Shown here one piece after another: positions 43,740-54,394 of a stretch of DNA of 64,000 bases; positions within the stretch are counted from its first letter, which is position 1; each line of letters starts with the position of its first letter. Source of the stretch: Ixodes scapularis. Lineage: Eukaryota; Arthropoda; Arachnida; Ixodida; Ixodidae. The position numbers and the translations under genes are program-made. A model generated the notes under the pieces. It saw only the letters and a list, made by a program, of their open reading frames with translations, was not told where the DNA came from and ran no database searches. Location: NCBI RefSeq assembly GCF_016920785.2, contig NW_024609836.1, positions 11,004,018-11,068,017 on the forward strand. Reading direction: 5' to 3'.

Positions 43740-45885
43740 TTCGAGAGCGCACTACGTTTCCAACGTTTCCACTAGCCGGAGAATGAATGATGCCGGTTAC
43801 CAGGATTTTTTGAAGGGCTGACAAGGCTGCATAGGACTTTGTTTGGTCATTCGACCCATTCAGCTGACGGGTGGTTGAGAAGAGTGACTCAACATCCGCA
43901 CTTGAAAAATTGGCAGTCAGAACAAAGTGAAATCCTGAATCCTGGAGGTGCCTTGTACATAGAACAGTGGACATTGTTGTCATTCTTATTGCCTCGTATG
44001 TTTCCTCAGAGAGAAACCACAGCTTGTGTGATGTGCCTTGCTTCCAAGTATTGAAGTAATCGAGGCACTCCTCCTCGAGCCACGAAAGTTTGTAAAATAA
44101 AACGAAAAAGCAGAATCCAGTTGGTTAAAAAGCGTTACTGCAGTGGCTATCAGGGTTTTTCCAGTAGATATCACACGAAGGAACGGACATATGTCTTGGA
44201 AGGTGTTAAAGAACTTCACAATTTGTTTAGAAAATATCATACATATTTTAGCAAGGTAGCAAACTGATAATAGGCCCTCTCGTATCCGAATAAATGACTT
44301 CAGAAACCTAAATTTTCATTTTGACCTAGTGTACTGGGACTAGTGTAAACATTACTATCTTTAGTACACCTCTCGTCATCTGCGCCATAGAACGACATTC
44401 TCATACATAATGATTGAAAACCTGAGACTGTGATTTGAAAAACGGAAAAAACGTGAAGTAGAAAGAAAGTGGGATAGACAACTTTTGTACCGCCTTCTTT
44501 CTACTTCACGTTTTTTCCGTTTTTCAAACCACAGTCTCAGGTTTTCAATCATCATGGATAACTTACACCAGCTCGCCTGTACTTTAACGGTTTTTTCATT
44601 GACATTCTCATGGCGTCTCTCCTAGACAAGCGCAATGTCGTGCTTGAGATGTCGTGGAGCACGAACCACCTGTAGACCAGCTTCATGAACAGCAGATTTG
44701 GCAGGTAGTTCTGAACGCCGGGAGCTTCGGGCAATGTCCACGTTGTTGCAAGAATCTCAGGACTGATATGACCTAAAGGGAATCAATCAGAATTCATGTC
44801 GGTTACAATTGGTACATTTTAATTACGGCTTTAAAGTGGCCAAACTTAGGTAACAAGAGTTAATTTCACGTGTAACACCATTACATTATTTCTTTATTAT
44901 TTTTTTTTTTTTGCAACATACGCTCATTCAACAGACATATAATTTCAAAGCATACTTTACCGGGGGTGAGAAGATGGCGCGATAGCTCTGCCGACGCTCA
45001 TCTTCTCCAAATTGCTTGGCCAAAGGTGCCTCGTTGTTGAGGCACCTCACAAGCTTAAAGGCACCCTAGTTTTCCAGGATGTTGTACAGACGCCTGCGAG
45101 AGAATAACATTTAAGTGGCATTAAATAAACATAGTTAAAGTAAGCAAGTGTTTTATTTTACCTCAGAAAGTCTGGAAGAATGAATGTTCCGTTGTTTCTT
45201 AAAAGTCCCCTAAACACCAGAAACTGAGACCTGATGTTCTTCAGGAAATGGCAGTAGTCAAACAACAGGTATAGTTGATGATCTGGATCAAAAGGATGAC
45301 TACCAAGAAACGTTTATTGGCGACCATCAGTCCAGTTCATTCGATGACATAACACATTATTGCATCCACAATTGCTAGAAAGAAGATGTTGCGAAAACAC
45401 TTGAAGTAACAAAATCCTTCCTAGTGGAGGCTTTAATAACTACAAATAACCACGAATGATTGTACTCGCGTGACAACAAGCTGTATAGAGCCTCCCGACA
45501 GATTCGAGAAACCATTTCAGCTGGAATTGTGGTTGTCCCCAACCAGCTATTTTACTTCAAATCCCGCTTCTTCTGAGCACTGCTTTACCTTTAGACCGCG
45601 AAGCTGAAGGTGTTCACCTGTCAAGCCCTTCGTGTAGTAGTACCCAACCAGAAGTCTAGAAAAATATTATTTTTATTTGCAAAATATCTCTTCACACCTT
45701 TTTGATTAATTCCATTAGCTATAGAAATGAATGAATTAATGCAGTTAAGAGTTATAAGCACCTGTAATGGGTGAAGAGTCCTACGAGCGCAAAGCAGAGA
45801 AGGTGAGTCGCAAGTTGTTTTGACAGGCCGAAGTCAGCTTCCGCATCTCCCAGATCCACTAGATCATGAACAGCATCAGATTGCT
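43740..45885 (-). pseudogene. P-element / THAP9-like transposase pseudogene, split by introns
   Basis: Minus-strand blocks line up with the THAP9/P-element transposase from middle to C-terminus. 45885-45762 gives LVDLGDAEAD and LATHLLCFALVGLFTHY, ending at a CAG|GTGCTT donor. 45656-45589 gives LVGYYYTKGLTGEHLQL between CTAG and TAAAG|GTAAAG. 45296-45165 gives LYLLFDYCHFLKNIRSQFL, the catalytic-aspartate segment. 45092-44958 holds LNNEAPLAKQFGEDERR with an in-frame TAG at 45066-45068. 44763-44552 gives PGVQNYLPNLLFMKLVYRWF. 44090-43740 gives ECLDYFNTWKQGTSHKLWFL, FHFVLTANFSSADVESLFS and a C-terminus. A THAP finger was not seen upstream. A 143-bp foldback sits between the last two blocks. Stops and at least one frame change mean it is a relic, though several splice junctions remain recognisable. 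Confidence 0.85.
44410..44552. repeat. Foldback MITE inserted in the P-element relic
   Basis: ATGATTGAAAACCTGAGACT... and ...AGTCTCAGGTTTTCAATCAT form arms of about 58 bases with a central loop of about 27 bases (GTGGGATAGACAACTTTTGT). Mismatches are few, mainly ATTTG versus CAAAC. Confidence 0.9.
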
Positions 45886-46616
45886 TTTGGTAAGTGCCCA
45901 GATTACACACGTAGTCCCCAAGAGGTCCCCAGAACGTCCGAACGTCCAGCTCAGCAGGTGGACGTCCGTCGTACCTCCTTCGGTCGTGGACCCCAAGATC
46001 GCGCTCAGCGACTCAGCGAGAACGGTGGCGGACAGCCGGTGCTGAGCACTTGAGGAGGAAGGGAATGCGTGACACGGTCGGGTGGACGCCGGCGGACGGC
46101 CCACGGACGTCCGTGGCTTGTCCGCGCCCAGATACGAAACTAACAAAACTTCTACCAAAGCAATTTCTCTTTTCTTTCAGCTTTACTATTATTACTAAAG
46201 AATTGTAATCTATTAAGAACACGACGTTTATTAAAGTTATTAATAGCGTCTTCAATCGTATATTGCTCATACAGTAAATACGAACTGTGGGCTTGGGCAC
46301 ATAACCAGATCAGTGCTCAGATTGGCTCAGAACGAGAAGTGGCGCCTTTGTTCGATGTGCTGCTTTGTTCATAGATTAACCTGTTTAACTTACTACGTTT
46401 TCCTGGGTTCCTCGACCATTTAGTTGAGTGGTTTCTCAATTTTAACCACTTCCCAGATTTTGAAAAGGGTTTGATGGCAAAGGGGGTAAGCGGTGAACGA
46501 AACTAGAGGCGAGCGAGTGCAATTGAGAACCTTTATTTAAGTTCACGATGCTTGCTTGCCCTTCTTGACCGCAAAATGCCCAAAGCAGCGCGGAGTTTTT
46601 TTTTTTTTTTCGAAAC
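45886..46616. other. No gene seen
   Basis: Contains GGACGTCCG-type palindromic motifs (45960-46110) and a frame of 99 codons without a domain. T-run at 46596-46609. Confidence 0.4.
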
Positions 46617-47568
46617 GTGAACAAACACGTGAAAAACAGTTTGTTTCTTTGCGAGTCTACAGAGGAGAACGAGAATGTAGAACGGACGGATCACGAAGAC
46701 GACCCTGAGTGCGATTTTTACGCCGATGACAACCGCACCTTGCTAGCTCGACCGGGCATTTCGTCTGAGGGAGGCTGTACGCCTACAGCTGAAGTGTGTC
46801 CAAGCTACGTCAGATCTCTGTCTGAAACACCGCTGGAAGGTGCCGAATTGAAGCCTGACTTACCTGGTCCAATAGCCTGCGATGATCTGAGATCAGGAGA
46901 GGCCCAGGGCTTTCTAACCAAATTGAGAGAATGGGCTGTAGTTTCCTCTGCGACACAGTCGTCCGTCACAAGCCTTTTGGAGGTTTTACGTACTCATCCA
47001 TGCCACTCCGACCTTCATAGCAGTGCCCGAGCCTTGTTGTGAACTCCTAGGGCAGCGGTTGGCGTTTCATCAATGTGTACTGGCAAGTACTCCCATTTCG
47101 GCTTTGTGGAAGGGCTGCGGCACCCTCTGAAGAGTGAGTCTCGAGTCTCAGACACACTTGAGTTTACGCTGAACGTGGATGGGCTACCAATGACGAAGAG
47201 CACAACAAAGCAGTTTTGGCCTATTCTTTGTTGTGTCCGGAACTTCGTCAAGCTGGATCCATTGCCAGTGGGAGTCTTCTATGGCCACTGTAAGGCATTA
47301 GATGCAAATATATTCCTTGAACCCTTTGTTGCTGAGCTGAAGGAGGCATTGGAGCAGGATGTTCTCATTGAAAAAAAAGTTGTTAACGTTGAGCTTTCTG
47401 CTATCGTTTGCGATGCTCAGGCTAAATCGTACATCTTGTCAATTAAGGGACATGCTGGTTACTTTAGCTGTACAAAGCTGAACAAAGTGCACAGCACAGT
47501 GACTTGTTTCACGGACATTTCACCCAGAACCAAGAATTCACAAGGTGCCTACAAAAATGAAAATCAAG
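46617..47568 (+). pseudogene. CACTA/EnSpm-like (Tnp2-type) transposase exon with one in-frame stop
   Basis: A plus-strand frame is open from 46617 except for a single TGA at 47040-47042. The region before it is acidic (ENENVERTDHEDDPECDFYADD) and ends with a helical segment (SVTSLLEVLRTHPCHSDL). After the stop, TGKYSHFGFVEGLRHPL, FTLNVDGLPMTKSTTKQFWPI and VGVFYGHCKALDANIFLEPF follow the pattern of animal Tnp2-like transposases (catalytic Asp in NVDGLP). CDAQAKSYILSIKGHAGYFSC corresponds to the second acidic and Cys-containing region. An exon end is likely at 47568 (CAAG|GTATGG); the downstream exon was not found. Family placement is from motif order and could be another superfamily with similar 'INIDGLPL...FWPI' motifs. 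Confidence 0.75.
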
Positions 47569-49655
47569 GTATGGCTTTTTTAAACTGAATAATAAATTAG
47601 TTCATATGCTGGAAGATGGCAGATCGCTAAAGAAAAAAATGGCTGAACAGACTTTTGTTCACCAGGCAAATAGAAATGCGGCAGTTACTGATATGTGAAT
47701 ATTTTACATGCGGTAACATAAAACTAAAATCCACACGCGCTAATACGACCACATTCTAATACAAACATCAGGTTATTGTAAATTATTTACATTTAGTTGA
47801 AATTAGAATGGCTCACAACTATATAAGAACCGCATCGGGGCTCTCGAATCATTGGTGACAATACTTACAGGAGCGAGGTCAGTCACCAAAATGCTTATGC
47901 AAATAATATCCGAAGTAAAACCAACATGAAATAAACTTGAAAATAACACAGATACAAATATTCGACAGTACTGGAAGAGTGACGTAAAAACAGGCAAAAA
48001 AAACAACAACAAACAATTACATTATAAACAAATAAAATTCCCAACCTCGTCTGGAAGCCGAAGCTTAATTTTTTTCTTTCAATATTTCGACATGTTTACG
48101 TTATTGGTTTCTGCTCGCACCGCAGATGTCCCCACACGGCGCCGTTGAGATAGGCTCCAAAGAGGATTGTCTTTGAACCCGCAGTGTAAGCAACAAAACA
48201 ACAAACAACGCGACGCTATTTTTGTTGTGCATGTGTGTGCGTGCGTGTCTATGTGTGCGAGTGTGTCACCGAACGCTAGGCCGCTTGTGCGAGCGCTGAG
48301 GCTTTCAGAGAGGTTCCGTTGGCGCCGCAAAGTCTTGCTAAAGTAACTGTAATTGTGCCTGAAATTTGCAATTACTCATGCTAGAATATAATGAAACAAC
48401 AATAACAAATCCCTTTAGCTGAAAGTAATTAATTACAATTACAAATTACCAAGAAAGCAATTATGTGACAGTAATTCAAATACTGCATTTAATTACTACC
48501 CAAGTATGCAAGTTGGCGCGCTGATACGTACGACGGTTCTTGTTGTGAGCGTTGTGAATGAAGATGGGAAGGAGGGAGGAGGGGGCCAATGGTACGTACG
48601 GCGGAGCAAATATACCGCGTGTTTCTAAGAGGCTCGTGATTGGACCCGGCGACCTGTAGCATTGGGCTTTAGTTCATCGTGGGATGAGACGAAGCATTGC
48701 AGTTTACAGTAGTGCACTGGCTAAAATACTTTACAGATTAAACCAGTGTCGCCGCACCTCAAACACAGACCACTTTGTCTGAACTCGAACGTACAAATTG
48801 ATCTTTTATTTGCTAATAGCCCAATACCCTAATCAGCAACTCACTCGGTGCGCGGGTAAAAGAACGGGCAGACGAAATGCAACTCCTGACGGTTAGCGGG
48901 CATGCCGCGCCCTCTATTGGCTCAATCTCGCAATACGATTTTGTGCCTTTGTCGAGCCGCAAGAGATGGCGCCAAAAGACGCCTGCCGAACCAAAACTAT
49001 TTTTGTTTGCCAGAAATGCCGTGCTGAACATCCCGCGGCGCCGGAGTAACTTGAAATAGGTTTATGAAGCTTGTGGTTTGCTAGAACTTTGTATGTAGGT
49101 TTAGAAAAAGAAAAAAAAAATGCGAGTGAATGTGAGATTTATGGAATTAAAAAGGCGGTGTGCTAAAGGTTTTTGGATTGCCTCGTTGTTAGATCGAGCC
49201 ATTGTTGAATAAAGTACATATTAAACGTACTTGAAGTAAAGCAAGAAGGAAACGAGAAGTTATGTACTTCATGTAAAGTAGTAATTACACCAAAAGCGAG
49301 GTACTTGAAGTAAAGTACTATAAATGAATTGTACTTTCAAAGTACAGTACAAGTACGTTTTAACACAACTCTTCATGATGCTCTTTCATTCCCTATACAG
49401 CGATTTTAAACCGGTATTCATTGCCCCAGCAATATTCGGGGGTGCATCAGTTGGACCGGTTAAAGAGAGAGTGTTGTAGTTATGAATACTTGAAATAGGA
49501 ATGATAAAAGCACGGGCGAATTTCACAGACAACCCCACTATTTCAAGTAGTAACGACGAATGTTTATTTCCGGCCACGAAACATTCGCGCGTTGACCAGA
49601 ACGGGGGAGGGCTGAAGGAGGGAAGGCACCGTGACTGCCCATGTTTATGGTTATT
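47569..49655. other. No gene seen; AATTAC- and AAGTACTT-rich patches
   Basis: 48340-48500 is rich in GTAATTACAATTAC-type motifs, and 49200-49370 in ACTTGAAGTAAAGTA. Both resemble subterminal regions of MITEs whose ends I could not define. A GTGTGTGCGTGCGTGT stretch lies near 48230-48262. No domain-bearing frame. Confidence 0.45.
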
Positions 49656-50423
49656 GTTTTTCTATCTATCAAATCAAATAAAATCAAAGCTTTATTTTCC
49701 AGAAACGCTTGGGGGGTCCCAGACAAAAAGCTGTTGAGACAGCTTGACTGGGTCTGGGACCCTTATTACATGGCAGAAGCTTGGTAGTGCAATACTCTAC
49801 TAGCGTAACATTTAATGAAACAAAAAAAAAAATAAATAAAAAAAAAATAAGAATCGGAACTTTGTAAACATTATAACACTAAGTTAGGGAACAACGAAGA
49901 TATAAGAGCGCAAGTCTCGTTTGCTGATGGTGTATATGTTTATGTTGTTTGTAAGGTATTTATTTAAAACAAGTGGTACATTATAACGTAAAGTTTGTAA
50001 GTTGTAGTTTGTGCGGGAACGAGGGAGGACCCATGCTTCTCTGCGGCGTATGTTGACATCACTGCTATGTCCTACAAGCTCAGAAATAGTGAACAAGAAA
50101 TCAATGAATTGTGTGGAGGAGAAACGAATGGAACAAAGCAAATGATACTCATACATGCGTTCAACCGGAAATATTTGATATTTTAAAAATAAAGGTTCTG
50201 TGTGGTCTGTCTGTGTAGGAAACATCAGAAAATATGATATCTTGGGGCGAAGGAGATGCCCTACATAGCGAGAGCTATACTTATTGTCAAGATGGAGAGG
50301 ATAAATCAAAATAATGTGATCTGATTTGTAGAAAATAATAATTCCCTCCCCTTCCCCCCCTTCCCCACCATCAATACGAAAAAAGAAAAAAAGAACGCAC
50401 CGTTGAACGCTTATTACATCCAC
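49656..50423 (-). mobile_element. LINE (CR1/L2-like) 3' end: ORF2 C-terminus and 3' UTR
   Basis: A 179-codon minus-strand frame carries IFPVERMYEYHLLCSIRFSS, SDVNIRRREAWVLPRSRTNY and LQTLRYNVPLVLNKYL. This is the C-terminal tail that follows the reverse transcriptase in CR1-like elements, with a basic RRREAWVLPRSRTNYN motif. The stop at 49884 is followed by a 3' UTR that includes GTCTGGGACCC and ends in AATAAAGC, then TTTATTTGATTTGATAGATAG near 49660-49690. Everything upstream (endonuclease, RT core) is missing, as expected for 5' truncation during target-primed reverse transcription. Confidence 0.7.
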
Positions 50424-50528
50424 CCAAATGTATAGGGCCAGCCGCCTGTACCAGATGCCAAAGTATACGCACTAAGAGTTATCGTAAAAGAAAGTGAAAG
50501 ACGTTTACAACTTCTTGTAACGCCGAAT
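50424..50528. other. Leader shared with a second locus
   Basis: GAAAGACGTTTACAA-TTGTAACGCCGAA (50490-50527) recurs at 51353-51390, directly before the second copy of the element below, so the repeat unit extends left of the obvious TIR. Confidence 0.6.
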
Positions 50529-50979
50529 TAGAGCGCAGCTTTTGAGGAAGAGGAGGGAAGGGTACGGAGGGAAGGGTATGCTCCTCCTCCTCATCCGTAC
50601 CCTTTCCTCCTCCTGTCCTCCTCGCTCTTCCTTAACATCACGTAACCCTCGTGAGGTCACGTGACCCTGGTGACGTCACGTGTGCCACGTGACCATTGTG
50701 AGGTCACGTCACGTGACCCTGGTGACGTCTCGTGACTTCGCGCGGTGCATTACGGGAAATGTACCATAATGCACCTCGCTATGGTTCCGTGACCAGGGTC
50801 CTGGGACCCTCGCCAGGGTCACGTGACTCTCGTGAGGTCACGTGACCCTCGAGCGGTGCATTATGGCACATTTCCCATAATGTACCGCGTAGTTACGCCA
50901 ACGCCGACGCCAACGCCGACGCCGACGGCAACGGCGACGCCGCTCAAGCCGGAAACGGGTGCCTAAGAGCTGCGCTCTA
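50529..50979. mobile_element. TIR element with internal CACGTG/TGACGTCA-rich array, copy 1
   Basis: Ends TAGAGCGCAGCTTTTGAGG and (reverse complement) TAGAGCGCAGCTCTTAGGC. The interior starts with a GGAGGGAAGGGTACGGAG hairpin. It continues with an array of GTCACGTGACCC(T)-GTGA-type units (50640-50870), holds GTGCATTA-GG inverted motifs, and ends with a (GCCGAC)n-like stretch and CTCAAGCCGGAAACGGG. E-box (CACGTG) and CRE-like (TGACGT) sites occur many times. Confidence 0.8.
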
Positions 50980-51391
50980 TATATGTATATATAGAGAGAG
51001 ATTTTATTGAAATTTTTATTGGGAAAGTGGCGGACGAAGGGAGCATTCAAATACTAGGAGCTAAATGCCACCAGTTACCAAAAACGGGCAAAAGTTTTGC
51101 ATTCAAATTTTCAGAAAATCATCTCTCACATTTGATTAAGCTAGCGGTTCGTCCTGAATGTTTCGCAACTTGTTCGGACCACTAGCGCTACATTAGGGCG
51201 GAGATTGAGCGATGGGCAATGCACAGTTTACTTTGGCGGTGAAAAAAAAAAATATTCTTTAAAGAATTTTTACAGCGAAGCTGTTATGCGCTAAGATCTG
51301 GGAAAAAAATGCGTCCGCAGATGTTGAAGTAATAATGAACAGAAATAACAAAAAAAAAGAAAGACGTTTACAATCCCCTGTAACGCCGAAC
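50980..51391. other. Spacer between two element copies
   Basis: Includes TATATATGTATATATAGAGA and TTTTTACAGCGAAGCTGTTA near 51262, the latter an inverted motif. No gene. Confidence 0.45.
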
Positions 51392-52023
51392 TAGAGCGCA
51401 GTTCTTGAGGAGCAGGAGGGGAGCTACGGAGAGGAGGGTATACCCCTCCTCCTAATCCGTACCCTCCCCTCCTCCTCTCCTGCTCGCCTCCCATTTAGGG
51501 AAATATTTTCCGGTAAATTTAGCGGAGAATTTCTCCCGTTAAAATTAGCGGAGTAATTTTTTCCGCTAATACTCGTGAGAAAAGTTTCCCGCTAAATTTA
51601 GTGGGGCAATTTTCCCGCTAAATATAGCGGGACAATTTTCGCTAAATTTTGTGGGGAATTTTTCTCGCTAACTTTAACGGGGAAATTTTCTCGCTAATTT
51701 TAGCGAGGAAATTTCTTGCTAAGTTTAGCGGGGAAATTTCCCCACTAATTTTAGCGGAGAATTTTTCCCGCTAAATTTAGCGGGGAAGTTTACCCATAAT
51801 GCAACGCGCGGTGACGTTACGAGTGACTTCACTGGTGACCCTCGTAACGTCATACGTGACTTCATGTGGGACGTCATCTGTGGCGCGACTGGTGATCCTC
51901 GTGACGTCATACGTGACGTCACGTGTCATCATGGGAAACGTCCCATAATGCATCGCGCGGTTACGCCGACGCCCACGGCGAAGCCACTCAAGCCGGAAAC
52001 GGGCGCCTAAGAGCTGCGCTCTA
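51392..52023. mobile_element. TIR element copy 2, with an extra palindromic 27-bp array
   Basis: The same ends as copy 1 (TAGAGCGCAG; CTGCGCTCTA), the same GGAGG/CCTCC hairpin, and the same CTCAAGCCGGAAACGGG(C)GCCTAAGAG tail. Between them it has an array absent from copy 1 (51493-51795): about 11 units of GCTAAATTTAGCGGGGAAAT with the self-complementary core GCTAAATTTAGC. A TGACGTCA-rich part (51810-51935) follows. Confidence 0.85.
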
Positions 52024-52602
52024 AAAGAGGGGGCAACCAGCGTGAGTCAGCGTTCCTTGGCATCATTATACTCTGTGAGTTTTGTTGGCAGTGCAGTGCA
52101 GAGGGGGAGAGCCCACGCACAGCTTTATTCAGCGCTCGAAATGGGAGAGGTATTGCGTGCCCTGTAACTCCCTTAGCAAAAAGAGGATGTACTTGAAACA
52201 CGGTTGAAATATATTGAAAATGCATATTAATTTTGTATTTAATATGTATGATTTTGTCCACACTCAAAATATGCACGTAAGGCATTCAAAATATATCGTA
52301 AATATTATTCAAAAAAGATTTTAAATGTAGCAAAAGATATTGTTTCACACTTAAGATGCCATCTGTGTGTTAAAGATAGCTACACTCATTTTATCTTTTA
52401 TTATTTTTTACTTTGGATTTTCTTGGTAAATGATGTCCCTGTGGTATTTGAAGGTACAACTACACATTAGAAACGAACACGAACAGAAACAGCATGAGGC
52501 ATTGATCGAACACCTAAATCACAGTCCCGTTGACTGCTCCACAGCCTTATGTAGCCTACATATTGAAAGCAATCATTTGGCCGGTGTCCACCTCTGCACT
52601 TA

Positions 52603-54394
52603 TTAAAGGGGTTGTGAAACGAAATTTTAGCGCCGATCTTGTTGCATAAATATGGGCTAGGGACAGGCATTACCTCGGAAATATAAATATTGCGCTGTAA
52701 AACACAGGAGAACTAATTTTAAACATAATTAAACGATTTCAAATTCTCATCTGGTGGATGGGGGGAAGTTCTCGTGACATCACTTGTGCCAAAATAGCAG
52801 CGCCGTTCTGCGGCAATACGGCGTGCCGGCAGAATACGCCTAGGCCTGAACGCGTTTGCAAAGCCTTGGCGGAGAAAGCCAAAGCGTAGTTGGCCACAGT
52901 GAGCTCGTTCTCGTTGCGGCTCTTTGCACGACACGGCCCGAGCATGCTTCTGGCACGGCCGGTATTAGTTGCTGCGAGTCGCGAGCTGCAAGCCGACGTT
53001 AAAAACGATATGTTTGAACTACGAGGGTGTCAGCAAGAGCCACGCAAATGCCAAATACCTGTTCACACTCGGAGCGGACACGCGCGTTTGATCGAAGTGC
53101 TGGATTCGCTCTGTTAGACCGCGTTTCGGTAAGCGCTTCTGGACCGATCTTTTACGATTGCAACTCGATACTGACATGACATTCGGCAAAGAAAGGTTAG
53201 ACCGACATCGCGTAGCTCCCACGAACTGCTATAGCTCGACACTGACGTAGCGTCGAGTCAGAATAAAAATGGCATACTAATAACAGAGTGTACATACCGA
53301 GTTGCCAAGGTAATCCATATGGCGTTTATTTGAGCTCTATATCACACAAAACAAGGAGATAGAATCAATGAGAGTCCCTTTTCGACGACAGCGTTCGTCA
53401 CCGCTGTCTCGGAAAACAAGGAGATCGAGATGACAAAAGGAAAATATTGACCTCTGAAATTTAGTTCAGGGATCAAACTACTCATCCGGTAAGGGTCCAC
53501 AAGGGTCGCGCGGGCATATTCCATTCAGCAGGCCAGCCGGTCATGGACAGGCGGTCTTGGCCAAGGACCGCCGGAGCAACGGTGCGCCGAGTCGATGTTG
53601 CTGCTAGGCCTACTATATTCTGCCGAGCTCGCTCGGTCGGCAGAATCGTGGCTGTTGTAGCTCTTCTCGTGTGTTCGTGGATCCTGTGTTCTTGATCGTC
53701 GTGGTGTGTTTTAAGTACTCCTTCCTTTTTTCTTGCTGGTTGAAGTCGGGACGCACGAGAAGAGCACGAAGAAAAATAAATGTCCGTTGGTGGCCGATAC
53801 CAAGTAACTGAGCGACGCTGTCGGCCTTGTTGATTTGATCGTAAAAAGTGCGTAAGACAGCTTCGGAGCTGTCGTAGGATTCTGTCGTAACCTGCGCAAA
53901 GGTTACGACAATTTCGTTTCGAGAGCACGGGTTTTCTCTCAAATTTGTCGTACGCACTTTTTTCGTCGTGAATTCGCTTTGAGAATCCGGCCTCAGAGCT
54001 GGTTTTGTCAGTGCTGCCGTGGTTGCCGACTTGCTGTGGTCCCGTGGTGCAGCGTGCGTGCAGCCCTTGCACATCTCAAACGGCCACGTAGTCACAGGTC
54101 GTAAATCGTCGACGCGCCACCAAGTGGCAACGCTCGTAACCACAACATTCGCGCCGTAGCCTTTCCCGACCGGCACAAGTGACGTCACGAATGCGCCCAA
54201 TATTCCAAGACGCATCGCGCTCTCCGATGGCCGATTTTTGAGCGCGCGCCCAATCGGGCCCATCAGGGTGAAAAATATAGCCATCCGTTCAAAATACAAA
54301 CGCGCGATTATGATTTATGAATATCATTGATTATATTGAACCTATTTCTGACCATAGTAGGTGTATTTCAAGTTTCGCTTCAGTATCCCTTTAA
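52603..54394. mobile_element. TTAA-flanked element, 1.8 kb, nested
   Basis: Left TTAA-AGGGGTTGTGAAACGAAA; right in reverse complement TTAA-AGGGATACTGAAGCGAAA. TTAA at 52603-52606 and 54391-54394. The tip resembles the TTAA-AGGGCCATGAAACGAAA end at 11808, so they belong to one family. It contains the longest non-retroelement open frame in the window (53613-54299, minus, 228 codons), without a recognised domain. Confidence 0.75.
53613..54299 (-). other. 228-codon open frame inside the nested TTAA element, function unknown
   Basis: Starts MYFERMAIFFTLMGPIGRAL and runs uninterrupted to 53613. The N-terminus is mildly hydrophobic (residues 6-20 and 29-44), the middle is Ser/Thr-rich, and the C-terminus is basic. 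No DDE, zinc-finger or other transposase motif. A second 196-codon frame overlaps it on the same strand, so length alone is weak evidence of coding. GTCGTAACCTGCGCAAAGGTTACGAC at 53886-53911 is a hairpin, which suggests structural rather than coding constraint. Confidence 0.25.

Noticed and set aside
50340..50400. LINE poly(A) tail
   Set aside because: The A-rich and C-rich stretches lie at the wrong end for the minus-strand LINE; its 3' end is near 49660.
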